From Haliclona indistincta (lineage: Eukaryota > Porifera > Demospongiae > Haplosclerida > Chalinidae), in contig OZ024785.1 of NCBI GenBank assembly GCA_964017065.1, forward strand, positions 10,185,086 to 10,249,085: 64,000 nucleotides of DNA. The letters are read 5' to 3'. Positions 1-18,653 of this stretch are shown in pieces. The position numbers and the translations under genes are program-made. The notes under the pieces were generated by a model. That model searched no databases. It saw only the letters and a program-made list of their open reading frames with translations, and was not told the DNA's origin. How positions within the stretch are numbered: position 1 is the first letter of the stretch; every line of letters begins with the position of its first letter.

Positions 1-4433
<4,433 letters not shown>

Positions 4434-4890
4434 TTTATTACTATTTTATTATTACTGTATGTTCACGATGTATAACAGAAATTTGTATTTATATGCTTAT
4501 TTGTAAAATAAGTTTTAGTGTATAAAATCGCATGTGTTGATCAGGTTGTACAAAATATCCTATAATAATAATAATTATCATTATTTTCAGTCATAATACC
4601 ATTGTCTGTGGCGCTATTTTGGCTGTCGTTCTACTTTAGCTGTATAGTCTGCGTCTTCTCTAGGTGGATTTTCACATCTTTGGTCGTGCTTACAAATGTA
4701 TGTAGTTTAGCTTAGCCCCGCCCACAACTTCCGCATTTCTCTAAGCTTGCATGCTTGATTGGACCGGAACTGTTTTATATCAGACCTGACAGAGTCCAAA
4801 AGCTGCCAGTCGTGTATACGTAGAGTCAGTACTAACTTACTGTGCAGACCTCTAATTCCAGCTGTAAAGAAGATCCGGCGCGCAGGCAAC

Positions 4891-6489
4891 ATGTCTTTAT
4901 CTTCCGACGCCATTGTGAACCGCCTCATGCAAGGGGACTCGTACGAGCCGAATAAGCGGCTGCAGAACATCAGCACCGCCATGTCCTGGATACAGCAAGA
5001 GTTGGTGAGCGGTCAATGCATGTTGATTGCCTATGATTGGTTCTGATTTGCTGAATTGCTTTACACATGTTTATGAACAGCATGCTTTAGTACTCCATAA
5101 CAAGTCCTCGTGTACTACTCCATAAGCCCTTGACTACACTAAGTCGTTGTTCCACACACAGTGTATATGTATTTATCAAGTGTATACGCAACATGTAGAT
5201 CCACACAGCATTACTGTATGTCAAGCTAGTATAATATTATGTGGATGTTCATGTGTGTCTTGAGACTTTGAGTGGAAAGTGATATATTCATGGTTGGGCT
5301 AAAAATTGTATGAATCTCAGTGGTAGTGTGTAGTTCATGTACTCTAGTAGCCATTGTGTCGGTGAAGTGTTGGAGGTAGCTTGTGAATAATGGACACTTT
5401 TGGTGAATAAAGGTGACTGGATCACCCAGCCATGAATCATATTTCCACTCATTAGGGGGTTACTAGCTTGTGTAGGAGTACAGTATAACATGCAAATTAA
5501 AGACGGAGGCATTACTGTATCAGGTTACCACACTGTAGAGCACTAGCAGCGCCATGTTCACACACATAGCTGTGTTTCATCTAGTGACTAACCCACACAT
5601 CGCCTGCAGCATCGTGTATCCAATTGTAGTATCAACAAATATTCCTTTACCACCAGCCAGCACAGGTGCCCACTTTTGGAGACCACCTGTTGCAGACACA
5701 CACACTTTTGCATGTGTCTATACCATACTATAATAATTATAATGTAGGCAATCTATATGGGCATCAGGAGCAGCGTGTCTAGGCAACACACACGCCCAAA
5801 AAAAAAACATGCATCCAGGCACATGTGGGTGTGTGACTTATATCGATGTGACATCCAGGCACATACACATGTGTGACTCTGAGTTTAATATCAGAGTGAC
5901 AATAGATGATTCACAGTTGCTATTGTCTGTCATCGCTATAGATACATGTGCACGTAGTTGTATTTCCATGCATTGGATAAGTATTCATGCTTGTTATTAT
6001 CTAATTACTGTATTCATAGCAAAGTGTGTCGCTATAACAACAGTTGATCCTCATGGAGACAGGCTGACTAGCAGTCAGGCTTTACCTCAGCATCTGTTGT
6101 GTACTACTAGACAATGACTAGTAGCTGGCTGCCTGGGTGGGAGACAAGGTCATCATCCGGTACACGCCGGTTGCTGCGTTGTTCACCATCACACCTACAC
6201 TCCCACACTCCTCCTACTATCACACCTTGCTTCCCACTTGTACAACTCTTTTTACTTTTCTTCATACTCTGTGTGTCATATCTAGAAGTATTTTGACTCC
6301 TGGTCAAATATGTTCTTGCATTCTTAGAGATCCATTCATTGTTCATATTATACAACACTGTGCATATACACGATGAGTTACTGGTCACACAATAAGGACT
6401 GCATTCATTGGTTGATGTATACACATTAGCTGCTTCTGTAGTGTTCCTGTGTTCGAGCGCATTTTATCTACAAGAATCATCCTTTCATT

Positions 6490-6529
<40 letters not shown>

Positions 6530-8174
6530 TCCTATGTGTACTGCAATTTTGAAACTCATTCTTGTCACACACAGTTGGCTACACAAAGGTTTCTTAGTTA
6601 GGTGCCTGCATGACTAGCCAACTGGTCCAGTACAGGTCAGGCTATATCCTCATGTTAGTTCAACCCCCTTGTAACATGATCCAGTATCTAGTTACAAACC
6701 ATGACTCTTGATTGCCTATTAGTATTGACGCTTTGTTTAATGACTGAATTGGTTCCTAGTCTATCTGCTAAGAGCCAGTTTACAGTATCATCATTCAGTT
6801 GTGCCGTCTGACAGTTGACGCAAGAATGTTTGCGGTATACTAACAACTTGCAAACTGGTTATGAAATAATTTTAGACCAATAATGTGAAAGTCATTTGCT
6901 ATTGGTTGTTTGTGCAATATTGATAAACCTGGAAGCTTGGTAGTTAGTTTGATTCTTATAATACTGACAATATTTTGTCAATCGATGTCAATATGGTTGG
7001 CATGAGTTGGAATACTAGTGCCAGTTAGCCATACTAACCATTATGGTATTATAATCTGACAGAGTATTTCATAGGCTTATCCATGCAAGATGGTTCTCAC
7101 AGTATGAGCCTGCTATACACCTGCCAGGCTTTGATAAACCAGCCATGTGACAACTGTGGTCAAACTGTGGAATTTCTTCAAACCCAATTTGACTATCGAT
7201 AGTACACTCCATATACCAGCTGTCTTTTATGTGGCGTACTCGTAGTATTGCTTTCTTGTAACTAAGGTCACTGAAGTGATGTGTGTGTGCTAGAAACCTT
7301 ATGGTAATGGTCCACATCATATCCACCACATGTGCATGTAACAAGCCTGGTAGTTAAGTGATTTTTAGCACTAATTGTGATGCTGTTTTAAAACAAGGTT
7401 TAAAATTCTCTCTCTCTGCCTCTTCAGGAAGGGTTGAAGCAGTCAGATAGAACATTAATGAATTTATTCAAGCAACTTGAATCAGATATGTCAGAAGTAA
7501 AGTCAGACCCTAGAGGATCACAGCGTCAGTGTGCAGTCTCTCCAATGAACGGACTAGCATGGAAAAACGACAAAACCAGAACAGACATTATACCAATAGA
7601 TGGTGCAATATACAGTATACCTGAACACAAATCAGCATCAACTAGTCTTGATTTCCCACCTTCTCTTACACGGATAAACTTACAAAGCAACACAGCGGCA
7701 AGCATATTCCGACAAATGGAGGAAGAGGACGAAGAATTGGGCATCAAAGACAGTGATAGCGATAGTGATAGTTTGGACGATTTTGCAGATACACTTGGTG
7801 GAGATGACGAGGAGGAAGAAGCAGAGACTAAAGTTGAGAGTCAACCAGTCTCACGCACTCTCTATCACCAGTCAGCACCTCATTTGAGAGACTATGACAG
7901 TGTGTCTGCTGGTAGCCGAGGTTCCCAAAGCTCTGGATTAGCTACAGTAGGTATTGTCACGCACCCGTCCTCTGAAAGCCCAAAGCTACAACGTCCTTCA
8001 TCGAGGACAACCATAAAACGTAATCTCAGCAACGACAGTGGAGTGCAGTTTTGTACGGACACAGAAAGCAACGGCACAACAACAACAGCGTCACGAACTG
8101 GTCCCGCAGGAGAGGAAAATAAGAAAGATCCAAAGGCTTTTGCCAATGAAGTGTTTGCCATGCTAAACTTTTGA
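4891..8174 (+). CDS. LURAP1/FAM89-like leucine-repeat adapter protein
   Basis: Two exons, 4891-5004 and 7428-8174, joined in phase 0 across a 2.4-kb intron (donor TTG|GTGAGC, acceptor TTCAG|GAA), giving about 286 residues. The join rebuilds a helix, MSWIQQELEGLKQSDRTLM then NLFKQLESDMSEVK. This resembles the LRQEMVNLRATDVRLMRQL...ESI core of LURAP1/LURAP1L/FAM89, adapters that in vertebrates link MRCK-type kinases to myosin. The rest is acidic and Ser-rich (DSDSDSDSLDDF, then EEEEAE), like the disordered tail of that family, and ends AMLNF. The start is the first ATG of the frame, after GCAAC. Similarity is limited to about 40 residues, so the family call is tentative; a lineage-specific coiled-coil protein is the alternative. 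Confidence 0.55.
6494..6529. repeat. (CA)n microsatellite
   Basis: About 36 bp of CA dinucleotides inside the intron of the LURAP-like gene. Confidence 0.95.
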
Positions 8175-9117
8175 TGTACGTGCCCTGAATCACACACCGA
8201 CAGATTGTAACCTGATTTGTGACTGACACCTAATTTATAATAATTTCATAGCCTATTATTTTTCTGTTGCACAATCTATCACGACACACTTTAAGTGTAT
8301 GTACGTTGTATAATTCAAAAAACCATTCTATAAAAATTCAACCAACTACGTTTGTCTGTTTTGCACAAGCATCTAGATGGCTCATGTAATCATGTGTGTA
8401 TTGCAAGCAAGGATAGAATACATGAAGCTGAATGTACTAAAAGGTAAAACATGCTGACTGTCACTATCTATATATTATAGGAAAGTGTTTTCTCCTGCAT
8501 TACTAGCTGCTCCGTATGACATTTTAGTGATTTCATCGGTATTGTTCTGTAAATATTCTTCCGGCCTGAGCAGATGATACTCGACTGAAAGCAATGTTGT
8601 ACTGAGTTGAAAATCACACAATCGTAAACATTATAGTCTAGGCCCTGACTAAGATTTGTATGCATTTAATTTAGGAGAGGATAACTCAACTGTTTTAGGG
8701 TAATTTGACCCCAAGGAATAAGATGTCAAATTGTCTATCCACTGTGAAATACCCGAAAATGACCACGTCCTTTTTATCGGCAGTGTCACTAACAATAATT
8801 GCTCTACCTTCTTAACCATTTTAGTAACCTACTTTCTAGTAACTGTTCTAAGGTAATATGACCTTAAGGAATGTATTGGGATGTGTGCCAAAACATTGGA
8901 AAAAAAAACAAAAAATGGCTACAGCTTTTTCAGAGATGTATTAACATCTCTATTTTAAAGACTTTAATGTTTTAAGATTCTGATGGTTTGAAAACAGTAC
9001 AAGTGCAGGGTATTACCAACAAAAAGACACAATTCATTAACTTGAGGAGTCATTTAAATATAAACTTACCAGTAGGCAGTATTTAGTATTACAAAAATGA
9101 TGTTCTCAAAAATTAAG
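8175..9117. other. Intergenic, no gene seen
   Basis: A/T-rich with only short frames. It holds the 3' UTR side of the LURAP-like gene. No RNA gene or repeat recognised. Confidence 0.6.
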
Positions 9118-9480
9118 TCATTCAGTGATAGGGTTTTTGCAGGATTCGCCTCCTTTACACTTGCAGTATTTGCAACACTTGATTCCAGCTACCCTGCAGC
9201 GACATATCCATTGTTGTCTCTTGTGGACACATTTACCACATGTACAAGGATCGGTAAGGTCTTCAGGCTTGGAGGTAGCAATATTCCTATTACATTTTCT
9301 TTGTGAAACCATTTCTAAACCATCTTTAAGTGGGGCTGTTGTTGATAATATGCCCTTTTCTTGCATTGGCTGACGTGCAGGGAATTTCTCAAAGTCCATT
9401 TTGAGGAGGTAATTGCTATTAAAAGCAGCAAGACGCAAGTCATCAAATGTTTCCAAGTCTTTGTTCGCTTGATCGTCCAA
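9118..9480 (-). CDS. Cys-rich CXC-motif ORF, probably transposon-derived
   Basis: About 120 residues open on the minus strand; the frame has no ATG at its left edge (begins TTG after a stop), so it is a fragment or a downstream exon. The C-terminal third has the cysteine spacing CTCGKC...WICRCRVAGIKC...CKYCKCKGGESCKNP. This resembles the tesmin/TSO1 CXC fold and the Cys-rich tails seen in proteins of DNA transposons. The upstream part (FDDLRLAAFNSNYLL, FEKFPARQPMQEKG) is not recognised. It abuts the decayed membrane-protein copy at 9485-9990 on the same strand, which suggests an insertion or an exon captured next to a dying gene. It could also be a real host exon; no promoter or partner exon was found. 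Confidence 0.4.
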   Translation of the reverse strand: MDDQANKDLETFDDLRLAAFNSNYLLKMDFEKFPARQPMQEKGILSTTAPLKDGLEMVSQRKCNRNIATSKPEDLTDPCTCGKCVHKRQQWICRCRVAGIKCCKYCKCKGGESCKNPITE

Positions 9481-9484
9481 GGTC

Positions 9485-9990
9485 TAAATTCCAGATACTA
9501 TAGACAGCAACAATAAACATAAAAATTGATTCTCCTAAGTGAAGATCCTCAGGAATACTCATATTCTGATCTGTGTCAAGACTATCAGGGCCCAAAAGAT
9601 GAACAGATTTGCATAGCCAGCAGAAAACCAAATGTGAAAATGATGATAACAGCAAAGAGTATTGTTACTGGTATCAAGTTAACCAAGAACAGCACAGAAC
9701 AGTGACAGTACTGTCACCACAATTTCGTCCAGTTCGTTTCATTACATTACATGTTCAACATTCTTATTTGGCAGTGTATATATCTCACATTATGAGCGGA
9801 AATAATCTACTACTGAATGGGCACATACCAGCAACCAGGTCATCTAGTTTCTCATCATAAGTGATGCACTTAAGGATTCCAAACATGGACGTTTCTTTTA
9901 TGCTGTCCACAATAAACCGCTCCTTGGAAAGGTTTTCGATGCTGCCATTACCACACGTACTCATATGTGTTAGAGCAGTTGAGTGATACA
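9485..9990 (-). pseudogene. Decayed third copy of the tandem membrane-protein family
   Basis: Minus-strand pieces match the two intact neighbours but in different frames. CGNGSIENLSK...FGILKCITYDEK...LVAGMCPFSSRL corresponds to the extracellular part ending VAGACPFSGR. VNLIPVTILFAVIIIFTFG and then, after a frameshift, SAGYANLFIFWAL correspond to TM1 and GYANAYILFAQL. AVYSIWNLDLGRS corresponds to AYSVWNLDLGRS. After that point similarity stops and the CXC ORF follows. The downstream two thirds (TM2 to TM8) are absent. A possible signal-peptide exon lies at 9948-10166. Clear as a relic; whether part is still transcribed is unknown. Confidence 0.7.
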
Positions 9991-10251
9991 ACAAGAGATG
10001 TCATATGCACTACCAATAGGTAAAAGGCTGAATGGAGCCTATCGCTAGCCATCCTAAGCAACAGTTGACTATCGAACTTTCCACTGTACTTCGCTGTTTG
10101 ATAAAAATATACTAAAAAAGACAAATTAACTGCACAAATAATTATATTAACTAATCTATAGTGCATACAGAAGGTTTTGAAATAAATTATAATTAAATTT
10201 GTGTAAGTTACAGTCTCAAACAGTAAATAGCCATGAAGTTGATTTTATATA

Positions 10252-12129
10252 CTACAGCAGAGCTCCATATTTTTTTGAGCCACAGGTATGGTTCAGCTCT
10301 GATGTTTCATTGTTATCATATTCTTCAGGTCTAAGAAGACGATCAGGAAGTGAGGGTGTTGAAGGACCTTGATCTGAACCAAAGTTTCGCAAGTATGATC
10401 CTGAGATACGACCAAGTGTGGATCGTCTTCCAGGCGAACCATATTTGAGAACACACCAATTGACACATCGGTTGACTCGAATAAATGCACAGATACGAAC
10501 TAAAACATAAATGACGGAAATAAAGAAAGGAATGCTTAACATAATCAAAAATATAATTTCATACGTGAGCTTGTGTCTTTTGAGAGTCGACTTGTAAATA
10601 CTAGTTCCAGCGACTAGCGTACAAAACCCAAACATGGCAGTGTCGATGTTATTATACAGGCTCCTCTTATATGGTCTTAATATTGCAATGAGTATAGTGA
10701 AAGCACCAGAAATAATCAGATTACAATACTGAAGATGGTGATAAAGATCAACTCTTGCAAAAGTGACAAATATTGTGAATACCACAACACGCAGTAGCAT
10801 GTAAGCGGCAGAGAAAAATCGAAGATCTCGAGTGCCATTAGTGCCATCCTTGTAGCAACCCTGAAAAGCATCCATGAATGCAACCAAAGCAGGACGATTG
10901 AGTCGATATCGAGTGAGGCACTTCTGAACACACTTGAATGGATACAGCACTAGAGCAATAGGAGGAAGAGCTATGAATAGCATAAACACTATAATGGCTA
11001 CTATTGCAAGAATAAAGTGCTTTCCTCCGAAGTAATCTATTGTACCATCATAGAGCAATACATAACCAATCACTTTACCATCTCTATCGATCAATTGAGT
11101 GGGAGTAAGAAGAATGATAGATGTAAGAGCAGTCTTTGAGTATGCTAAGAGAAGAAGAGTGGCAAAAGCATCAATGATGGAAGCCCTTGCATCGAGCTGC
11201 CTTTGAAAGCGGGAAAAGCATATTCCAAACGGTCGCCATAACCAGACTATCAGTCTGACATTACGAGCGTGGAGTTCAACCAGTACATACACCGTGATTA
11301 TTAGTACAAGCCCGTACAGAGCAGCGATATACTGAAAAGCAATCGCGTGCACATTCCCAATAGAGTGACCCAGACACAAACTGGGTAAAATACTCCGACC
11401 AAGATCAAGATTCCATACACTGTAGGCTACAATAAGAGACATAGCTATCTTGTCTGGAGGATGATGGTTCTCTGAAACAGCTGCACCCCAATCGTCTTTC
11501 AAGTAAATAACATTGATCTGCAGTGACATAAGCTGTGCAAACAAAATGTAGGCATTGGCATATCCTGAAGTGATGCTAATATGAAAGACGATGACTATGA
11601 TGAAAAACACCGTCACTGGACCAAGATCTACTAGAAGGAGTATGGGCCAATGATACCAATGGCAATCACTAGCATTCATGCACTGAAGAGAATATGAGTT
11701 TATTGCAAGAGCCGAGTTATTATCACAGCAGCCACACAGTTGACCTTGTCTATTCATTCCTTTACAGAATATACTACTATTGACAGTGGAGCTATTTAGA
11801 TTCAGTCTGTAGGCACCAAATGTCACTCTGCCACTAAAAGGACATGCTCCAGCAACAAATGAACTATGATTTTTATTACTTGCGGTCACACAAGAAAACT
11901 TTCTCACAAGAACTGTGTCATTTTGGGGAAAGCAAGAGACCAGTTTGTCATATTTCTTATTGACCAGTTTGTCATTATCATGACCACAAACTTCCTCGAA
12001 TAAAGCGGTCGAGTTATCCCTGAGTTTGATATCTGTAGATAGCAGCTCTTCACTAGATGGAATTGAAGATAGTACCAAGATGAAGACAGCAACCATCAGT
12101 CGGAGACCAGACATTGTCAACAGCTGCAT
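10252..12129 (-). CDS. Intronless polytopic membrane protein, tandem paralogue A
   Basis: Single open frame of 625 codons, or 620 from the second ATG at 12114, which gives a cleaner signal peptide (MSGLRLMVAVFILVLSS). Then comes a roughly 150-residue Cys- and Asn-glycosylation-rich ectodomain (CPFSGRVTFG, FCKGMNRQGQLCGCC) followed by about eight membrane spans, the first near WPILLLVDLGPVTVFF. Between spans 4 and 5 is a conserved cytoplasmic loop with YPFKCVQKCL, LVAFMDAFQGCYKDG and TRDLRFFSA, and later LRPYKRSLYNNIDT. The loop plus RPYK...NNID pattern recalls TRP-like and orphan receptor-like proteins expanded in sponges; no biochemical function is known to me. The tail is cytoplasmic and ends YGALL. 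The neighbour 12379-14370 is a tandem paralogue sharing a 166-bp identical tract. Confidence 0.85.
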   Translation of the reverse strand: MQLLTMSGLRLMVAVFILVLSSIPSSEELLSTDIKLRDNSTALFEEVCGHDNDKLVNKKYDKLVSCFPQNDTVLVRKFSCVTASNKNHSSFVAGACPFSGRVTFGAYRLNLNSSTVNSSIFCKGMNRQGQLCGCCDNNSALAINSYSLQCMNASDCHWYHWPILLLVDLGPVTVFFIIVIVFHISITSGYANAYILFAQLMSLQINVIYLKDDWGAAVSENHHPPDKIAMSLIVAYSVWNLDLGRSILPSLCLGHSIGNVHAIAFQYIAALYGLVLIITVYVLVELHARNVRLIVWLWRPFGICFSRFQRQLDARASIIDAFATLLLLAYSKTALTSIILLTPTQLIDRDGKVIGYVLLYDGTIDYFGGKHFILAIVAIIVFMLFIALPPIALVLYPFKCVQKCLTRYRLNRPALVAFMDAFQGCYKDGTNGTRDLRFFSAAYMLLRVVVFTIFVTFARVDLYHHLQYCNLIISGAFTILIAILRPYKRSLYNNIDTAMFGFCTLVAGTSIYKSTLKRHKLTYEIIFLIMLSIPFFISVIYVLVRICAFIRVNRCVNWCVLKYGSPGRRSTLGRISGSYLRNFGSDQGPSTPSLPDRLLRPEEYDNNETSELNHTCGSKKYGALL

Positions 12130-12378
12130 ACACTCAATGTGCTGACTAGAGTATCTAAGCTATACTAATACAAACATGCTCTATTGACGTATGCGTTTAT
12201 GAAAGTGTTGGCACTGAAACCTTAATGGGTCACAATTCCCAATTGACAAGCAAACAACTGTTTGTCTGGCAAAGCAATGTAAAACTGATACTTAAAGTTA
12301 AAGACAATCTCAAAGGAACACAATACAAAGTGCAAGTAAAAACTCATACACTCACATACAGTATGTTTACATTGCTGC

Positions 12379-14370
12379 CTATAGAGCTCCATAAGAGTCA
12401 CAGGCACGGCTCAGCTCTGATGTTCCATTGTCTTCATACTCCTCTGGTCTAAGAAGACGATCAGGAAATGACCTGGCTGCTGAAGAACGATCCAATGATC
12501 CAAGTGGTCGTATGTGTGAACCTGTGATATGACAAAGTGTAGACCGAATGCCAGGAGAACCATACTTCAGAACACACGAACTGATGCAACGATTAACACG
12601 AGTGAATGCACAGATACGAAATAGAACATAACTGAATGATGCTAAGAAGGGTACAGCCAGCAAGATGTAAAACAATATTTGGTATCCAAGTAAATGATGT
12701 TTAGTTGTCATTCGATACAAGCGAGCTCCTATTATACAGATGCAGAAAGCAAATACTGCAATATCAATGTTGTTATAAAGGTTCTTCTTGTATGGTCTCA
12801 AAACAGTAATAAACACAACCAAAACATTTGCAATTAATAGATTAATATATTGCATCCAAGAATAAAGGTCATACCGTGAAAGGCCTATGTATAATGCATA
12901 AAGTAGTACACGCAGTAGCAAGTAAAATGCAGAGAAGAATCGAAGATCTCGAGTGCCATTAGTGCCATCCTTGTAGCAACCCTGAAAAGCATCCATGAAT
13001 GCAACCAAAGCAGGACGATTGAGTCGATATCGAGTGAGGCACTTCTGAACACACTTGAATGGATACAGCACTAGAGCAATAGGAGGAAGAGCTATGAATA
13101 GCACAGAAACCACAATGGCAATTATTGCAAGAAAAATATGCTTCTTTCCGAAGTACTCCACAGTTCCATCATAAAGCCATGTATAACCAACTATATTGTC
13201 AGAAACATCAAACAAAGGAGTGTATGTAAGAAGCATAATGGATGTGAGGGCAAGTTTAGAGTATGCCAAGAGAAGGAAAGTGGCAAAAGCATCAATAATA
13301 GAAGCTCTTGCATCAAGATGTCTCTGAAAATGTGAGAAGCACATTCCAAATGGTCTCCATAACCAGACTACTAGCCTGAAATTACGGCCATGCAGTGTTA
13401 CCAATACATACACCATTGTTATTAGTACAAGTGCATACAGGGCAGTAAAGTACTGAAATGCAATGGCATGCAAACTACCAATGTTGTTACCAAGGCACAA
13501 ATTTGGTAAAGCACTTCGTCCCAAGTCAAGATTCCACATACTATAGACAGACAGAAGAGGTCTGGTGATTACATCAGCTAAGTTGCTAGCATTGCTTTGC
13601 TTTAGGATTTCTTCCCAGTCAGCCTTGATGTTGATGGCACTTATCTGTACTGAAACAAGTTGTGCGTACAGTATGTATGAATTAGCATAGCCTGAAGTGA
13701 TGCTAATGTGAAATACAATAATTACAATAAAGAATACTGTTACCGGACCAAGATCCACTATAAGAAGTATTAGCCAATTATACCAATGACAATACTGTGC
13801 GTCCATGCAGTTCATAGAGTAGGAGTTTATTGCAAGAGCTGATTTCTTGTTGCAGCTGCCACATAGAGTGCCTTCTCTGCGTATTGCTTTGCAGAATATT
13901 TCACTGTTTAGGTTAGATGTGAAATTTGTAAGATTATAGTTCAGCTTGTACTTGCCAAGTGACATTCTGGCACCAAAAGGGCATGCCCCTGCTACAAACG
14001 ACTTATTGTGATTATAAGTAATGCAAGACATTCTTTGCACAGAAATTGTTTTTCGAGAGCGACAGTGCACTATTTGGTAGTAGGGATAAGTCTTACCATC
14101 ACAGACAGCACTGTACAGATCACTATCAGTGGCGGCGACCTGTAGATTACTGTTGATGAGAGTAGGCTGTAGGCTGCCGCTGGTAAAAGGAACTAACAAG
14201 AAGATTATGATAAAAGCTGGAGACATTCTTATCATGCTCCAAGCTGTAATACTAGTAGCAGCTATAACTAGTAGCAATCTGTAGTTTAGTTCATTATCAA
14301 TGCAGTGACAAAATTTGATGTTTGTAATCACAAGATGTATTTTTCTTTCACTTTCATACAAGGATTTCAT
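12379..14370 (-). CDS. Intronless polytopic membrane protein, tandem paralogue B
   Basis: Open frame of 663 codons. The likelier start is ATG 14235 or 14226, giving the signal peptide MSPAFIIIFLLVPFTSGS; the longer form from 14370 would place about 45 residues before it. The layout is the same as paralogue A: ectodomain with CPFGARMSLGKY and FCKAIRREGTLCGSC, about eight spans, the loop with LVAFMDAFQGCYKDG, LRPYKKNLYNNIDI, and a C-terminal tail with PDRLLRPEEYE shared with A. Stop codons are about 250 bp upstream of A's start region, so this is head-to-tail duplication on the minus strand. Function is unknown; a receptor or channel-like role is only an inference from topology. Confidence 0.85.
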   Translation of the reverse strand: MKSLYESERKIHLVITNIKFCHCIDNELNYRLLLVIAATSITAWSMIRMSPAFIIIFLLVPFTSGSLQPTLINSNLQVAATDSDLYSAVCDGKTYPYYQIVHCRSRKTISVQRMSCITYNHNKSFVAGACPFGARMSLGKYKLNYNLTNFTSNLNSEIFCKAIRREGTLCGSCNKKSALAINSYSMNCMDAQYCHWYNWLILLIVDLGPVTVFFIVIIVFHISITSGYANSYILYAQLVSVQISAINIKADWEEILKQSNASNLADVITRPLLSVYSMWNLDLGRSALPNLCLGNNIGSLHAIAFQYFTALYALVLITMVYVLVTLHGRNFRLVVWLWRPFGMCFSHFQRHLDARASIIDAFATFLLLAYSKLALTSIMLLTYTPLFDVSDNIVGYTWLYDGTVEYFGKKHIFLAIIAIVVSVLFIALPPIALVLYPFKCVQKCLTRYRLNRPALVAFMDAFQGCYKDGTNGTRDLRFFSAFYLLLRVLLYALYIGLSRYDLYSWMQYINLLIANVLVVFITVLRPYKKNLYNNIDIAVFAFCICIIGARLYRMTTKHHLLGYQILFYILLAVPFLASFSYVLFRICAFTRVNRCISSCVLKYGSPGIRSTLCHITGSHIRPLGSLDRSSAARSFPDRLLRPEEYEDNGTSELSRACDSYGAL

Positions 14371-14456
14371 CCCATAGCAAGAGGATTTAGTAAACTGAGC
14401 TAAGCATTCATCTACCTCACAGTTATTGATAACAGTACATGAACAGTGCTAGAAGT

Positions 14457-18501
<4,045 letters not shown>

Positions 18502-18653
18502 CTCAGAGTGCCCTAGCCCTAGAGCTCGCTCTCGATCTCAGCTCCAGGTGGGTTGTTGAAACTACGATGGTCACCTGGCAACCTTCCGTGTACATCCGGA
18601 CACCTATCAGGATTTTCTTTCTCGTAGGCGTGGTCTCACGCACGTGCACGTAA
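18502..18653. promoter_or_regulatory. Divergent promoter region between CFAP91 and COX15
   Basis: Only 152 bp separate the two ATG codons. The stretch is more G/C-rich than its surroundings, lacks a TATA box that I can see, and contains CACGTG-like sequence (GCACGTGCACG) near COX15. Confidence 0.7.
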
